A stretch of DNA of 64,000 nucleotides from Pascua guehoae (Eukaryota > Basidiomycota > Tremellomycetes > Trichosporonales > Trichosporonaceae), in contig BCJX01000001.1 of the NCBI GenBank assembly GCA_001600415.1, forward strand, positions 1,766,562-1,830,561, written 5' to 3'. A program made the translations under genes and the position numbers. Shown here one piece after another: positions 53,042-64,000 of the stretch (its first letter is position 1; every line of letters begins with the position of its first letter). The notes under the pieces were generated by a model, which ran no database searches, was not told the origin of the DNA, and saw only the letters and a list, made by a program, of their open reading frames with translations.

Positions 53042-53300
53042 ATGGTCGACCACTCATCCTTCCCCCACCTCGCCGACCTACCTTCGTTCCTCAGGCCTCC
53101 CTCATCCGCCTGCGGGCGGCACGTCCAGCCTTCCACGGACGCACCAACGCGCTTCTCGCGCCCACCTCATAGTTGAGTACATCCCAATCACGGTGGACGA
53201 GGAGAGTGAACGCCAGGCCCGCTGCACTATCCGCTGCCGCGGTTTAGAGGATGATGGCAGTGCCGACGGCTTTGCCTCAGCCGATGTTCGTGGGCAATGA
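53042..53300 (+). pseudogene. frameshifted F-box-like gene relic
   Basis: A start MVDHSSFPHLADL, then LIRLRAARPAFHGRTNALLA in a second frame, then HLIVEYIPITVDEESERQAR to a stop (TGA 53298-53300) in a third frame. Read in order they make a plausible N-terminus of an F-box-like protein, but two frameshifts separate the pieces and no intron can join them. It is therefore a relic. The opposite strand is open over the 3' part (53277 to about 53640). Confidence 0.55.
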
Positions 53301-55746
53301 TGGGATGGTGTACGTTATAGGCAGGTAACCGCGGTGACAGAAATCATTGAGACAGTCACTTTGAGCACAGGCAATGTGCTTGGACGCAGATGAATCAGTG
53401 ACTTGCTCAAGTTTGAGACGGCATGCTGTCACGGTATCGGGCATCACGATGAACACAATGCCTCGTTGGTATTGTGGAGGGACTGTGAAGAGGGCAATGC
53501 TTGTAGTATCCCGTGGTACGTCCGCTAGTTCCAGATAAGTGAGGAGAGAATTTGCTGATGCGGATGGGCCAGCCTCGAGTTGCCCAGCGCGACGCGTCGA
53601 TGGTAGTCTTGGAGTGGTGTCACTTTGTCATGAGCATGTGTCACGTCACTTTGCCACCTCTTGCCGGGAACCCTGGGTTTGACTCCGTCGATCACTCTCA
53701 GGGGTTGAGGCAGAAACGGAGGCACTTGCATGCCTCTTGTTTCGTTTGTCGTTTTTGTGTGCAGGGAAAAATTCACGAGCACACTTCTCACGCCCAAAAG
53801 CGATAAAGGGGCGCAGTCGTGCAGTCGCCGGGCCTGCCAAATGCAGGAATCACTTGAAATTGTAATAAGAGGGCCTACGTACTTCCAGTGGGCCAGGTTT
53901 CTTCAAGGCCAACATGGTTGCTTCCGTAACGCCTCCCAGGGGCGGGGCAGGACAGGAATGCGAGCGTGGGCCACAGGCCACAGTTGGTACCGAAGGGCAA
54001 GAGGGCACGAGGGCACGAGGGCAGGCACATGTCAGCATGCATGCAGCAATGGTCGCTGGATCAAGGAGATTTTAAAGCTCTGACAATAGGGTATTTAGGC
54101 ACCACCCCCACACGCTCCGCAGCTTCGTCCGAAAGGAAGAGAGAAAAATGGCGCCGAGAGCCGAACCCGGGGCCCGAGGGCCGAATGGTCCAATGGCCCG
54201 AATTGCAAGACATTGTCTGGGGGCTGGGGTGCAGGGATTAATATCTTGTTCAGGAGTTATCAGGAGTTTGGCAAGGGATATGCAGACTGACACATGTCGA
54301 AGCATCGACTGTGTGAGTAGGAGTGTGAGTACTGTAGTGTAAGTGTATGTAGTGTGTGAGTTGCATGTGTTATGCCTTGTTGGACGCACAGGCCTTGCGC
54401 CACATTAGCCACACGAGCCACGCTCCATATTGCAAACAATACTGGGCGCCAGTGCACACCGTGCGCGCAGTGGCCTCTCTCTCGAGTCATGTGCCGGACG
54501 TGCGGCGCGTGCGGCGCGTGCGGGGCATGCTGGGCAGGGCCGAGCGGTCCGTGCAACGGAGACCGAGCCCAAGCGGCCTCCGAGTGGTGGCCGAGCCCGC
54601 ATGCCACAGGAGCAACACCTGTGCAGCAAGCTCAGCAAGAGGCAACAAGCACACTGGTTGAGCCCTGTGTGAGAAATATCGTCTTGGCATGGCAAGGAAT
54701 GCAGGGTGGACCCAAAAAACAGTCCACTGTCAATGCGGAATGCCCTGTCTCATGTACGGTACGGGTACACGCTATGTGTGGAGAGGATGGCTGCCTACGG
54801 ATGCCGAGGCTGCTGGCTGGCACATTGCAGCCACTAACATGGTGCCGGAACATGCCGTGCTAGCACCAGACTACTACTCCCGTCGAGGACAGTGACCGCC
54901 TGCAGCAATGTACCAGACCAGTCTGGCCCCGCACCAGCCAAGCTTGCCCGCTAGTGTACAGAGTACAGAGCAGTAGAGAGTGTTCTCCATCATGGCGGCC
55001 CACACAGCACGGCTCGTCGTCGCAGGAACAAACCTATACCTACCGTCATCACCGCACTTGTACCCCCGCCCCCCCCCCCCCCCCCCTCCCCCCGATCTCA
55101 CACCCGAAACAAGCCCGTTGCAGCCGTCATTGCGCCCATCGGCAGAGCCTCTTGTCGGACTAAACCACTACACACAACGACGCCATTGTTTTGCGGAGAG
55201 ATAACGAGGCCACGCCCCTCCGGCTGGTGTTAGCCCGAGCGCCACTACCCACCTCGTCGGTATACCACCGGGCACCGGGTGTCCCGAGGAGAGTGTCCAA
55301 GCAACTTTGATACTGTGACTGTGACATTATTGTCTGTCACCCACCCACCCTCTTCGTTATCCACCATATTGGGCCAGCGTTACCGCCACAGTGTCACGAC
55401 GCGTCGTGATCAGCAACCGCCGATCGATCGAGAAACGAGTCAAGCCCCCCCCCCAGGCTCAACCGCCCAGCGCCCGCCTATCGCCGCACAGATCATCAAC
55501 TACTACTGTACGCGTGTTCCAGCACGACACTTTACGGGATTCCAGCACTCCTACTCTCTCTCTCTCTCTCTCCACCTTCCTCTTGCTCAATCCCTCGTAT
55601 TGTGTGCTTTCCGTCCGCTCACATCGACCTGTTGACACGAGGTTTGTGACCGCATCGACACGAGCACTAGCCTCATGTGCGCCAGTGGTCTGAAATTGAG
55701 AGTGAACCTGGAATAACCTTGTACCTGTCGGACCCAAGCCAAGCAA

Positions 55747-55782
<36 letters not shown>

Positions 55783-56674
55783 ACAAGGCGGACAAGCGCG
55801 AGATCTCTACCCAACCACAACCGACGGCTACCCTGCTGGCTTACAAACTACAGTAGGCTCCTGCCCAACAGCCGGCCTCTGCTTGAGGTGCTCGTGCCGT
55901 GCCTTGGCTCTGCTTCCTCCCCCCCTTTGCTGTCCCTCTATCAGGACGGCCAGGACCCTCAGGGTGGGTGTGCCTCCCTCCTGTCTGTGGTCTGGGTGGA
56001 TTTTAACCTGTTGGTCGCCTCCACTTTAACATTCCACATGGATGGGATGGATTTCTCGACGACCCTGCCGCCACTGTACTAGAGTGTTAGCCACCACCGA
56101 AACCTATCACCCTCCCCCCAACCTTGACCCCACCCCACCTCAACCTCGTCCCCCCCCCGCGCTCCGCTCCCATCCTTCTAGCCTACGAGGTTCCTCCTCT
56201 ATCACAAACTAGTCGTTCACACTAGCACTTTGCTCATCTCCACTCCCCCACTCGCTAGTGTCTCTCCTCGACAAACTCGACGCTATCCGTCCTCCTCCCG
56301 ACTTCATCTACAACTCCCACAACGACCCTCCACCAACCCGCAACCTCGGAGGCCGCGCATCCTCCGTACCGGGCGTCTGCTCGCCAAAGCCTGCTCGACG
56401 CCACCCACCGTAGGGTGCCTGTTCGCTGATTTTTTAAAGCTCCGCATCGACTACAGCTTGAGGCAGACGATAGCACACACAGCGGACGCACAGGCCCACA
56501 AGAGTCTTGCATCACAGACATACAGACCCGACCTTGTGTGTGTGACCGTTCGCAACGCAGCGAACCGAGCCCAACGGACCCAGCTACGCAAGTACACATT
56601 GTTGACTTTGTGGTGACGACGACGACGACGCACATCCAGCCCTCCTCTCGCACCCATCCTCACTCGGTGAACTC
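53301..56674. other. 3.4-kb region without a supported gene, upstream of histidine kinase
   Basis: The minus strand is open from about 53640 to 53277 with protein-like composition (ALFTVPPQYQRGIVFIVMPD), possibly another decayed gene. The rest has low-complexity runs: a CGTGCGG repeat at 54490-54530, 18 C at 55069-55086, TC dinucleotides at 55556-55571, and twelve GGC at 55747-55782. No exon chain with family resemblance is visible. The last 1-2 kb may be a long leader or promoter of the histidine kinase. Confidence 0.45.
55747..55782. repeat. (GGC)12 trinucleotide repeat
   Basis: Twelve perfect GGC units about 0.9 kb upstream of the histidine kinase ATG. If transcribed they would lie in the 5' leader. 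Confidence 0.9.
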
Positions 56675-59600
56675 ATGGGGCCTCCCAATGGGCAGCTGCA
56701 CGTGAAGGGCGGCCTTACTCCGCCCCGCTCGACGTCTTCATCGCGGTCTCCCAGCTCGTCACGGCCCCCTTCGTCTACGCTGCGTAGCGGGGCGTCAACA
56801 CCAGGCTCGTCGGCGTCGGTGGGCTATCTGCCCGCAGGCTCACCCTTCCTGCGCCAACTACACGGCGACCCCCAGGCGCAGCATGTCAACTTTTCGGCAC
56901 CCGATGCAGTCGCACGGACGAGGCACCGACCCAAGAATGTCGAGTTTGTGGCGGCGAGTGCCAAGTCTGTGCTGAGCGCAAGCCTCGTCGACTATGAATG
57001 TGACAACCCACAGACCCCTCCCAACGACTCGCTCTGGATGCCACCCCATCTCCCTTCCACAAACCTTCCGGTGACGCCGTCGACGTCGGCGCACAGCCCA
57101 ATTGTTCCCGTGACGCCAGTACCGTCGCCAGCACCTCCGCCCGAGTTTGGCTCCGGGGCCCGTTCGCGACGACGCCCAAAGACGGCGCCGGACCGCGTTG
57201 AGAACCATACACCCAAGCCCCCGCCGCTGCCACCCACTCCCACCTCCGCTCCACCTCCAGAGGACATGATCTCCCTAACCGACCTGGGTACCATGTCGTT
57301 TCAGGCATTCGTCGACGGCGGTGGGGTGGCGGCAGCAGCAGCAGCAGCGAGTACTTCTGCCCCGGCACCCGGTACAAGCGCGCCGTCCCTCTCCGTACCA
57401 CCGCGCCCTTCTGTGATGGACCCATCTACGCGTTCGGCGTCGGTATCGCTTGCGACGATTGAACGGGCCCCTCCTCCACCAATGCAGGACCTGGCCGACG
57501 TCAGCTCACACAAGCATGCGACGTGGAACGAGTTTGCTCAATCCTACGCGCGTGGTCTCTTTGATCCGCTCCGCGTTCCTGTGCGGCCACGAGAGGACCC
57601 CATGTCGCCGTCGTCGCCTCCAAAGCCTTCCACCAGGTCCCACGACAGGCGCAAGTCGCACTCGGCACCCAACTCGGCCGGCCTCACGTCGCCGTGGAGC
57701 GACGAAAAGCCGACGGCTGACATTCTCGCCCAGGCCACTGCAGCAGGCACATTGGCGTCTCCGTCGCTGGCTCAAACCCGAACCCCGCCTACACCTGCCA
57801 AACAAATCAAGCGCTCGCGCTCGTTTGAGGGTGAGAGTACAACCAGCCTCGCCGCGCGCACAAAGGCGACTCGGCCGCCCAACATTGCCCTCCCAGACTA
57901 CAAGGTGGCGGCTGCAACGATGCGTATCGCGTCGTCCAACGTGACCGATGGAATGCTCTCGCCCCTGGCCGCTCCCAGCCCCGAACGTGAACTCACAGAC
58001 CCCCTCTCGCAGTTTGTCACACCTCCACTACCCAGGGCAGCCGACGGCAGCTCACCCGGCGGACACGTCGTGCACCTCAATCGCAGCGCGTCCGAGGCAC
58101 CTCAAGGTTTGGTCTCGCCCCACCAGCTGGCCTCCGAGACGCCCCTCGGGGCTCGTGCAGGCAGTACCCCATTCCCTCCCGGTGCTCGCACACCAAACTC
58201 GATCCACCTCAAAATCCGCGCGCCGACATTTGACAGTGCAGACTACTTTGGTAATGCTGTGCCCGCGACAGACGAAGCAGATGCTGCCGACCCGCCGCCC
58301 ATCACGCCGGCTGTGAACGAAAAGGGGATCCCTCTTCCCACGTCTCACGATATAATCTATCCTCAGATCCGCGACCCCAGCGAGATTGGGCCGTTCTATA
58401 AAAAGTATGGGTTCCTGCCTGCGCCGCCGTCACCGTTGGAAACGGAGCGCCTCAAGGCCCTGTACCGCTTCAACATTCTCCACACTGGCGGCGACCCGAA
58501 TTTTGACCGCCTCGTCCACATGGTCAAGCTCGTCTTCAACTCGAAAATCGTCTTTATGACGTTTATCGACAGCGAGTTTTGCTGGTACAAGGCAGAGTCT
58601 GGCATTGGAATCACGACGACGCACAAGTCTACCGCGTTTTGCCCCCACGCCCTCCTCGGTGGCACCGATGAGCCGTTTGTTGTTCTCGATACGTTGAAGG
58701 ATTGGCGTTTTGCCAACAATCCCCACGTCGCTGGACCGCCGTTTATCCGCTTCTATGCGGCATCGCCTCTGCGTACGCCTGAAGGGCACTGCCTGGGCAG
58801 TATTGGCATCATTGACGACAAGCCCCGTACAGAGTTCCCGCCAAGGTTCCGACACATTCTCAAAGAGTTTTCCGCCATTGCTATCCGCGAGCTCGAGCTG
58901 TGGCGCGACAAGGTACGTTTCCCGTGATTGTTGATTCTTAAACTAATGGCCAGCTCCAACTCCGCACTCGAGACAAGATTCAGCGCTCGATGGAGGCGTT
59001 TACGCGCGAGTGCATCGAGATTGACGACAAGCTGTCGACAAACTTTGAAGCAAGTGTCCGCATGAACCAGGTGTACGCGCGCGCGGCGCAGCTTGTCAAG
59101 ACGACACTTGAGCTGGACGGATGCACCATCCTCGACATTGGCCAGTTCGAGCGCGTCGAAATGGAAGATGACGCCGGCGGGCGCAAAATCATCTACCACG
59201 CCAACCCATATGCCGAATCACAGCTCATGCTGGAGCGCGAAGAGCTCTTTGGACCCGTCTCTGCGTTTCCCGTGCTCGCGACGACGTATTCGACGGTACA
59301 AACACGCAGCCTCGTCCCGTCCGAGCACGAGAAAATGTCCCAGTTCCTCAGCGACCACCGTGATGGACGCATTTTCGAAAACGTTGCGCCGCCATGGATT
59401 CGTTACGTCTTCCCGTCATCGCTCAAGTACGCCATGGTTGTGCCTATTATCGGTATCGACCAGCAGCCATTTGCCATGATCTGCGCCTACACACACGACA
59501 AGGGCAAGCAGTTCCTGGAAGGCTATGAGCTTCAGTTCCTGCGCGCGATTGGCGTCATCATTCTCTCGGCGGTCCTCCGACGGCGCATGGTGCTGGCAGA

Positions 59601-61863
59601 CCGGTCCAAGAGCGTGCTCATTTCGTCCGTGAGCCACGAACTCCGGACTCCACTCCACGGTATCCTCGCCGCTGTCGAGCTCCTCGCCGACACGAATCTC
59701 GACACGCCGCAGGAAGCGTTCCTGGCTACGCTCCGGACGTGTGGTCTGCAGCTCATCGAGACAGTCAACCATGTCCTGGACTTTACCAAGCTCAGCACAG
59801 ACGGCAAGATTGGGCAATCTACGCGGTCCATACAGTTCCAGCGCGTTGACCTCGCCGAACTGATTCACTCGACGGTCGAGAGCTGCTGGGTCGGCCAGCG
59901 TGCTCGTTCGATGCAGATGAGTGACAACGATATTGGCAGCTTTTACTCGCCCGAGCCCACGAGCCTCGTGCCGGTCGAGCAACGCGCGAGCATCCACCAC
60001 GACCTTGCGAGCGTCGAGACGGTGCTCGATATTGGCTTCCGCGAAAAGGGCTGGAATGTCATGTGCGAGACTGGCGGACTGCGCCGGATCATCATGAACC
60101 TGTACAACAATTCGCTCAAGTTTACAAAGGACGGATACGTGCAGATTGTCCTGCGCGAGATGCCGCACGCGCCGGGCGCGAAACGCATCCCCATCGAGCT
60201 GAGCGTTATCGACACGGGCAAGGGCATTGCAAAGTCGTTTCTCAAGCACCAGTTGTTTGAGCCGTTTGCCCAAGAAAACCCGCTGCAGCCCGGCACCGGT
60301 CTGGGTCTCGCGATTGTCAACAATATTGTCTGCTCCGAGGCCATGCGCGGCAACGTCGGTGTTTGGTCGGTCGAGGGTCTCGGCACCGAGATCAAGGTCA
60401 CGTTTGAGGTCGAGACGGTCGACGAGGACGACCAGGGCGACCAGATCCAGCCCATTGACCAGTCTTTCGGCAAGGACTACAAGCTGGCGTTTATCAACTT
60501 TGGTCCCGACCACCGCGGACTGCAACTCTTGGGCGAGGTCATGACGACGTATGCCGAGCACCTCGGCTTTGGTGTCACCGAGGACATGTACGATGCCGAC
60601 ATTGTCATTGTCAACGAAATGTCGGGCGTCACTCCAGACATCAAGGATTGCTGCCTCAACAAGCCGCTCCTGATCGTCTCGTCGTTCAAGGTGCACAGCA
60701 GGTCGAGTCTGGAGGCGATCGGGCGCATGACGCCAGCGGCCTACACTGCACTGCTGAGCAAGCCGATGGGCATCAACCAGTTTATGCGAGAGCTCCAGTG
60801 TGCGGTCGAGTGGCTCCGGAACCCCGACCAACCCCAGGACGGCGGCATGGCTGCCATTGAGCGCAGCTTGAGCCGGGCGTCCCTGTCCGACAACTCGATG
60901 GGAGGAGGCGGGTTCATGATGGACCGGGGTGCAATGCGCGAGGCGCTACCCCGCCGTCACTCGTCGGAACGCGCGTTGCCCAAGCGGCCGTCCATGGCGC
61001 CACGTGGTGAGACGTATGCTGGGGCACCCGTTCACCCGCTATCTGCGTCTTCCCCACCTTCGGCAGACGAGATGCGTAATCTGCCCGGTGGCCCGCCGTC
61101 GCCCACGTCGACGACAGGCTCGGGCTCGGCGCCGTCGACCGTCTCCCTCGCCGACGGTGGCGCCATGCTCCGTACAGCTACCCTCCCCGAGGCGCTCGCT
61201 GCCATCCGTCGCCAGCGGCCCCGCGTCATGGTCGTAGAGGACAATGCCATTAACCGGCGCGTCCTCACTGCGTTCCTCAAAAAGCGCAAATTCGAGTATG
61301 CCGAGGCGATCCATGGTCAGGCGGGACTCGACCTCTTCGAGTCGTCGCCCGCAAACTACTGGGAGTGAGTAGGGTGTGACAAGCCGGACCCAAAGCTGGA
61401 CCCTGTGATGTGCCAAACTGACGCCAGTGTCATTCTCATGGACATTACCATGCCCGTCATGAACGGGTACGACGCGACGCGGTGCATCCGCGGCGTCGAG
61501 GCGGGCCGCCGCGCCGAGCTCGCCATCAAGCAGGAGCTCAACGTGGGCTCGCTGCCGCGCTCGCAGCGCGACAACCACACCAAGATCTTTGCGCTCACGG
61601 GCCTTGCGACGGCCGACGACAAGCGCAAGGCGTTTGGGAGCGGCGTCGACGGCTAGTGAGTGTGGCGTGGGCGGGATTGTAGCCTACTTGCTCTTTCCTA
61701 CCCCAAACCCAACCCCCAAAATACGCTTGGTGCAGTGCTAACTACCAGCCTCGTCAAGCCCGTATCGCTCGCGAGCCTCGATCTTTTGTTCCGAAGTACG
61801 TCTATTCCCCGCGCACACTCGCCCGATGCACCCACGCTGACAGAAGCAGAAATTGGTTTCTAG
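56675..61863 (+). CDS. hybrid histidine kinase (GAF-HisKA-HATPase-REC)
   Basis: Four exons (56675-58912, 58954-61364, 61428-61655, 61749-61863) encode 1,663 residues. The first 590 residues are Pro/Ser/Thr-rich and probably disordered. A GAF-like domain follows at about 597-740 (IVFMTFIDSEFCWYKAESGI). The phosphoacceptor is His974 (SVSHELRTPLHGILAAVELL). The HATPase N-box is near 1126 (RIIMNLYNNSLKFT), with G-boxes VIDTGKGIAKSF and GTGLGLAIV. A Ser/Pro-rich linker leads to a receiver domain (MVVEDNAINRRVLTAFL) with phosphoacceptor Asp1555 (VILMDITMPVMNGYD), ending LVKPVSLASLDLL. No transmembrane segments are seen, so it is cytosolic. It should feed a Ypd1-type phosphorelay; the sensed signal is unknown. 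All catalytic residues appear intact. Confidence 0.9.
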
Positions 61864-62513
61864 GAAACTAGTCCTACCCATCTTCACACACGTCCCTACA
61901 GCTACAGCTTACATCATCCCTGTTCCCAAAACCTTATGGTATATCGTGTCCCATATCACACCGTCACCGTCACAGTCAACATAGAGTAGATCCTGTGCGC
62001 ATCCACTTGTAACACCCGTAACACCCATGCATTGCAACTAGTACGTTTCTTTGTGCTTCTTGGGTATGCTGCGTGGACGCGGCGATCGTGGCCGTGTTTG
62101 TTTGTGGGCTCGACCGGAGGGTGCTGGGGCTGTCATTGCTGTTTCTCATCCTACCTTCATGGATCCGGCGGCAGGAAACGCATGGACATCTGTCTTTTGG
62201 ATCCAACTTTTCCTGGCGTTGCAGCGTGCTCATCCTGAGAAAAATGAGATGTATGCACCAGTCCACACCACAGTCGTCAAGACTACAGTACCGGCCCACA
62301 TGCCTTCAGACCGCCGACGCCGCTACCTGCACTGTTCACACTTGCAAACGCCCCCACATCTGCCATGGCCGCGGAACAGCAGACAACAGGAGACCAGACA
62401 AGAATAGGAGAATACAATACATGCAGAAGAAACCATGCAGGACATGCAGTTTGCGGATCTTGTACTTTGTGTCCGCGTTTGTGGGTCTCGCCTCCTCTCG
62501 TTGAACACTGCGC
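61864..62513. other. convergent intergenic region between histidine kinase and KAE1
   Basis: Holds the two 3' ends. Open frames here are short and unlike known proteins. Confidence 0.5.
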
Positions 62514-63451
62514 TCATGCGCGCCACGTCACGTGGACTGCGTCGGTGCGGAACCTGCACAGTGAGTATTTGCGACTGGAAGGGGCTGGGGGGCGCGGGTG
62601 TGGGTGTGGGTGCAGGGGGGGGGGGGGGCAAGAGGAGGAGGTTGGCGAGTTGTGGATGAGGGGGGGATGGAGCGACCAGGAGCAGTACGAACCTCTGAGT
62701 GACGCTCGTCTTTTCGAGCGGGGTAGTCTGTCCCATGCGGTACGCGAGCAGGCCGGCCTGGGCGATCATCAGGCCGTTGTCGATGCAGTAGCTAGCTGTC
62801 AGCGTCGTCTTTGCTGGAGGCGTGGGACGGCCATGGGGTCGTGCGGCGACGACCATCCATACCCCGTCTGACATCCGACTCACCTCTCGTCGGTCGCGTA
62901 CACGTGCCCGCCGCGCTCGCTTGCCATAATGGCCATCATCTGCTGGAGGCGCTCGTTGCACCCGACGCCGCCGACGATGAGCACGTCTCTGCTCCCGACG
63001 TGTGCCATGGCGCGCTCTGTGATTTCGACGAGCATGGCAAATGTCGTCTCCTGGAGGGAAAAGCACAAGTCGTGCGGGGTAATCACGTCGTCGCCGTCCT
63101 TGATGTCCCCGAGCTGGGTCCAGGTGCGATACCGCGGGTCGGCAGTGTACGCCTCGACGCTGGCGAGGATGCCTGCGAGCGTCACGTCCATTCCCTTTGT
63201 GCCGTACGGCAGGGGCACGAGGCGCTTGCCGTGCTTTGCCTCTTGCTCGATATTGTACCCCGGTGACGGGTCGTTGCGGAGCGAAATGACGCGCGCAAAG
63301 CGGTCCAGGCAGTTGCCGATTGCAATGTCGAGCGTCTCGCCAAAGATCCGGTAGCGCTGCTGGCTGTATGCGATCACTTGGGTGTTGCCGCCAGAGACGT
63401 ACAGGACAATCGGGTTCGACGAGTTGGTAATGTGCCGGCCCATTTCAATGT
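62514..63451 (-). CDS. KAE1: tRNA N6-adenosine threonylcarbamoyltransferase KAE1, 5' exons not found
   Basis: Three exons on the minus strand (63451-62884, 62791-62693, 62553-62514) encode the last 234 or so residues. KAE1 features are [91 protein letters not shown] and the end [15 protein letters not shown]1 is the catalytic ASKH-fold subunit of the KEOPS complex that makes t6A37 on ANN-decoding tRNAs. A full protein is about 350 residues, so some 115-120 N-terminal residues are missing, including the first metal-binding histidines. The exon starts at a clear 3' splice site (CTAACACGCAG), but the 549 bp from there to the window edge contain nothing KAE1-like. Either the intron is unusually long or the gene is disrupted. 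Confidence 0.88.
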
Positions 63452-64000
63452 CTGCGTGTTAGCGGGGAGGTTCAGATGCGTCATATGTAGGTGATAGGGA
63501 GGTGACAATTAGGCAAACACTGGCACGTCGCTCCAGGCAGCTCGCGGTGAAAGCCAAAGATGACCCGAGATGACCACCACGAGTAGCAGCAGGGTGGTCA
63601 CTACCATGCGCGGCATGTCTCTACCTCACTGCGACCATTGTCCCAGAGGACAGGAGGTGACCAGTTACGCGTGCGGCAGAGACCACTATCACACCATACC
63701 GCCCTACACCACAACCGTCCGAGCTCGGGGGACGGGGAGAGGGGAGTCAAGTGCCGAACGGCAGAGCAACCGCCATGGCCCACAACCCCCAAGCCGCTCT
63801 CCACAGCTTCCTCCAAGTGCTCGGGACGCAGAGACGTAACAAGTGAGCGCATGAAGAGCAGCCTCCACGGCACACCGCATCGGCTCACGCCACTACCGCG
63901 ACGGCACGGCACGGCCATACGGTCCACACCATACGCACCAGCACGCCAGCACACCAGCACACCAGCACACCAGCACACCAGCACACCAGCACACCAGCAC
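63452..64000. other. non-coding sequence upstream of KAE1 exon, ending in minisatellite
   Basis: No KAE1-like or other coding exon is visible on either strand. It is either a long KAE1 intron or foreign sequence. Confidence 0.45.
63934..64000. repeat. 8-bp minisatellite ACCAGCAC
   Basis: At least eight copies of ACCAGCAC, the last five perfect, run to the right edge of the window, so the full length is unknown. Confidence 0.9.

Noticed and set aside
54148..54240. tRNA-like GC-rich segment (GCCGAGAGCCGAACCCGG)
   Set aside because: No acceptor, D- or anticodon-stem pairing could be found around the T-loop-like bases.
63601..63984. Minus-strand open frame with CWCAGVLVCW repeats
   Set aside because: It is translation of the ACCAGCAC minisatellite and adjoining non-coding DNA, not KAE1 or any protein family.
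1..64000. CRISPR array, bacterial operon or prophage features
   Set aside because: Spliceosomal introns, eukaryotic gene content and an intron-containing nuclear tRNA make this a fungal nuclear segment, and no regularly spaced direct repeats of CRISPR type are present.

Overview
This is a gene-dense, intron-rich nuclear segment from a yeast-like basidiomycete. Introns are mostly 40-60 nt with GTRNGT donors, and a CTRAC branch site lies only a few bases before the AG. Third codon positions favour C or G. The mix of housekeeping orthologs with F-box/leucine-rich 'orphan' proteins is what I would expect of Tremellomycetes, most likely Trichosporonales. That placement is inference from protein style, because no rRNA or other marker is present.

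Layout. 1-8 kb: an F-box-like orphan (cut by the left edge), a mitochondrial RNase II-family exoribonuclease (DSS1/CYT-4 type), splicing factor SF3B4 and the ER SNARE USE1. 8-21 kb: the chromatin remodeller SWR1 (2,043 aa), a tRNA-Asp with an intron, a polysaccharide deacetylase and a flavocytochrome b2-type L-lactate dehydrogenase. 21-36 kb: class I myosin, CAF1/POP2 deadenylase, GARP subunit VPS53, an intronless FAR1-like/zinc-knuckle protein and dynactin p25. 36-42 kb: a long coiled-coil protein and the poly(A)-binding protein NAB2.

42-48 kb is the accessory part of the window. It holds a tandem duplication of a secreted ricin-B-lectin-like gene (first copy broken, second intact), diverged direct repeats, an AT-rich palindrome and a composite of tRNA-like fragments. 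48-56 kb: a Nudix hydrolase, a beta-lactamase-fold serine hydrolase, an LRR orphan, a frameshifted F-box-type relic, then about 3.4 kb with no convincing gene. 56-64 kb: a GAF-containing hybrid histidine kinase and the 3' two-thirds of KAE1 (tRNA t6A synthesis). The upstream KAE1 exons are not visible, and the window ends in an 8-bp minisatellite.

The neighbours do not form a pathway. Several share general themes, namely mRNA processing (SF3B4, NAB2, CAF1), membrane traffic (USE1, VPS53, myosin I, dynactin) and tRNA (tRNA-Asp, KAE1), but this is ordinary fungal gene order, not a cluster. I found no defence system, CRISPR array, complete transposon or biosynthetic cluster. The most unusual signals are the duplicated lectin pair, the tRNA-like composite, the repeated CTGACGTCAG 3' splice sites, and a TCACGTGA or CACGTGA element in four promoter regions. 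Exon boundaries were worked out by hand from splice signals, reading frame and family resemblance, without any database search.
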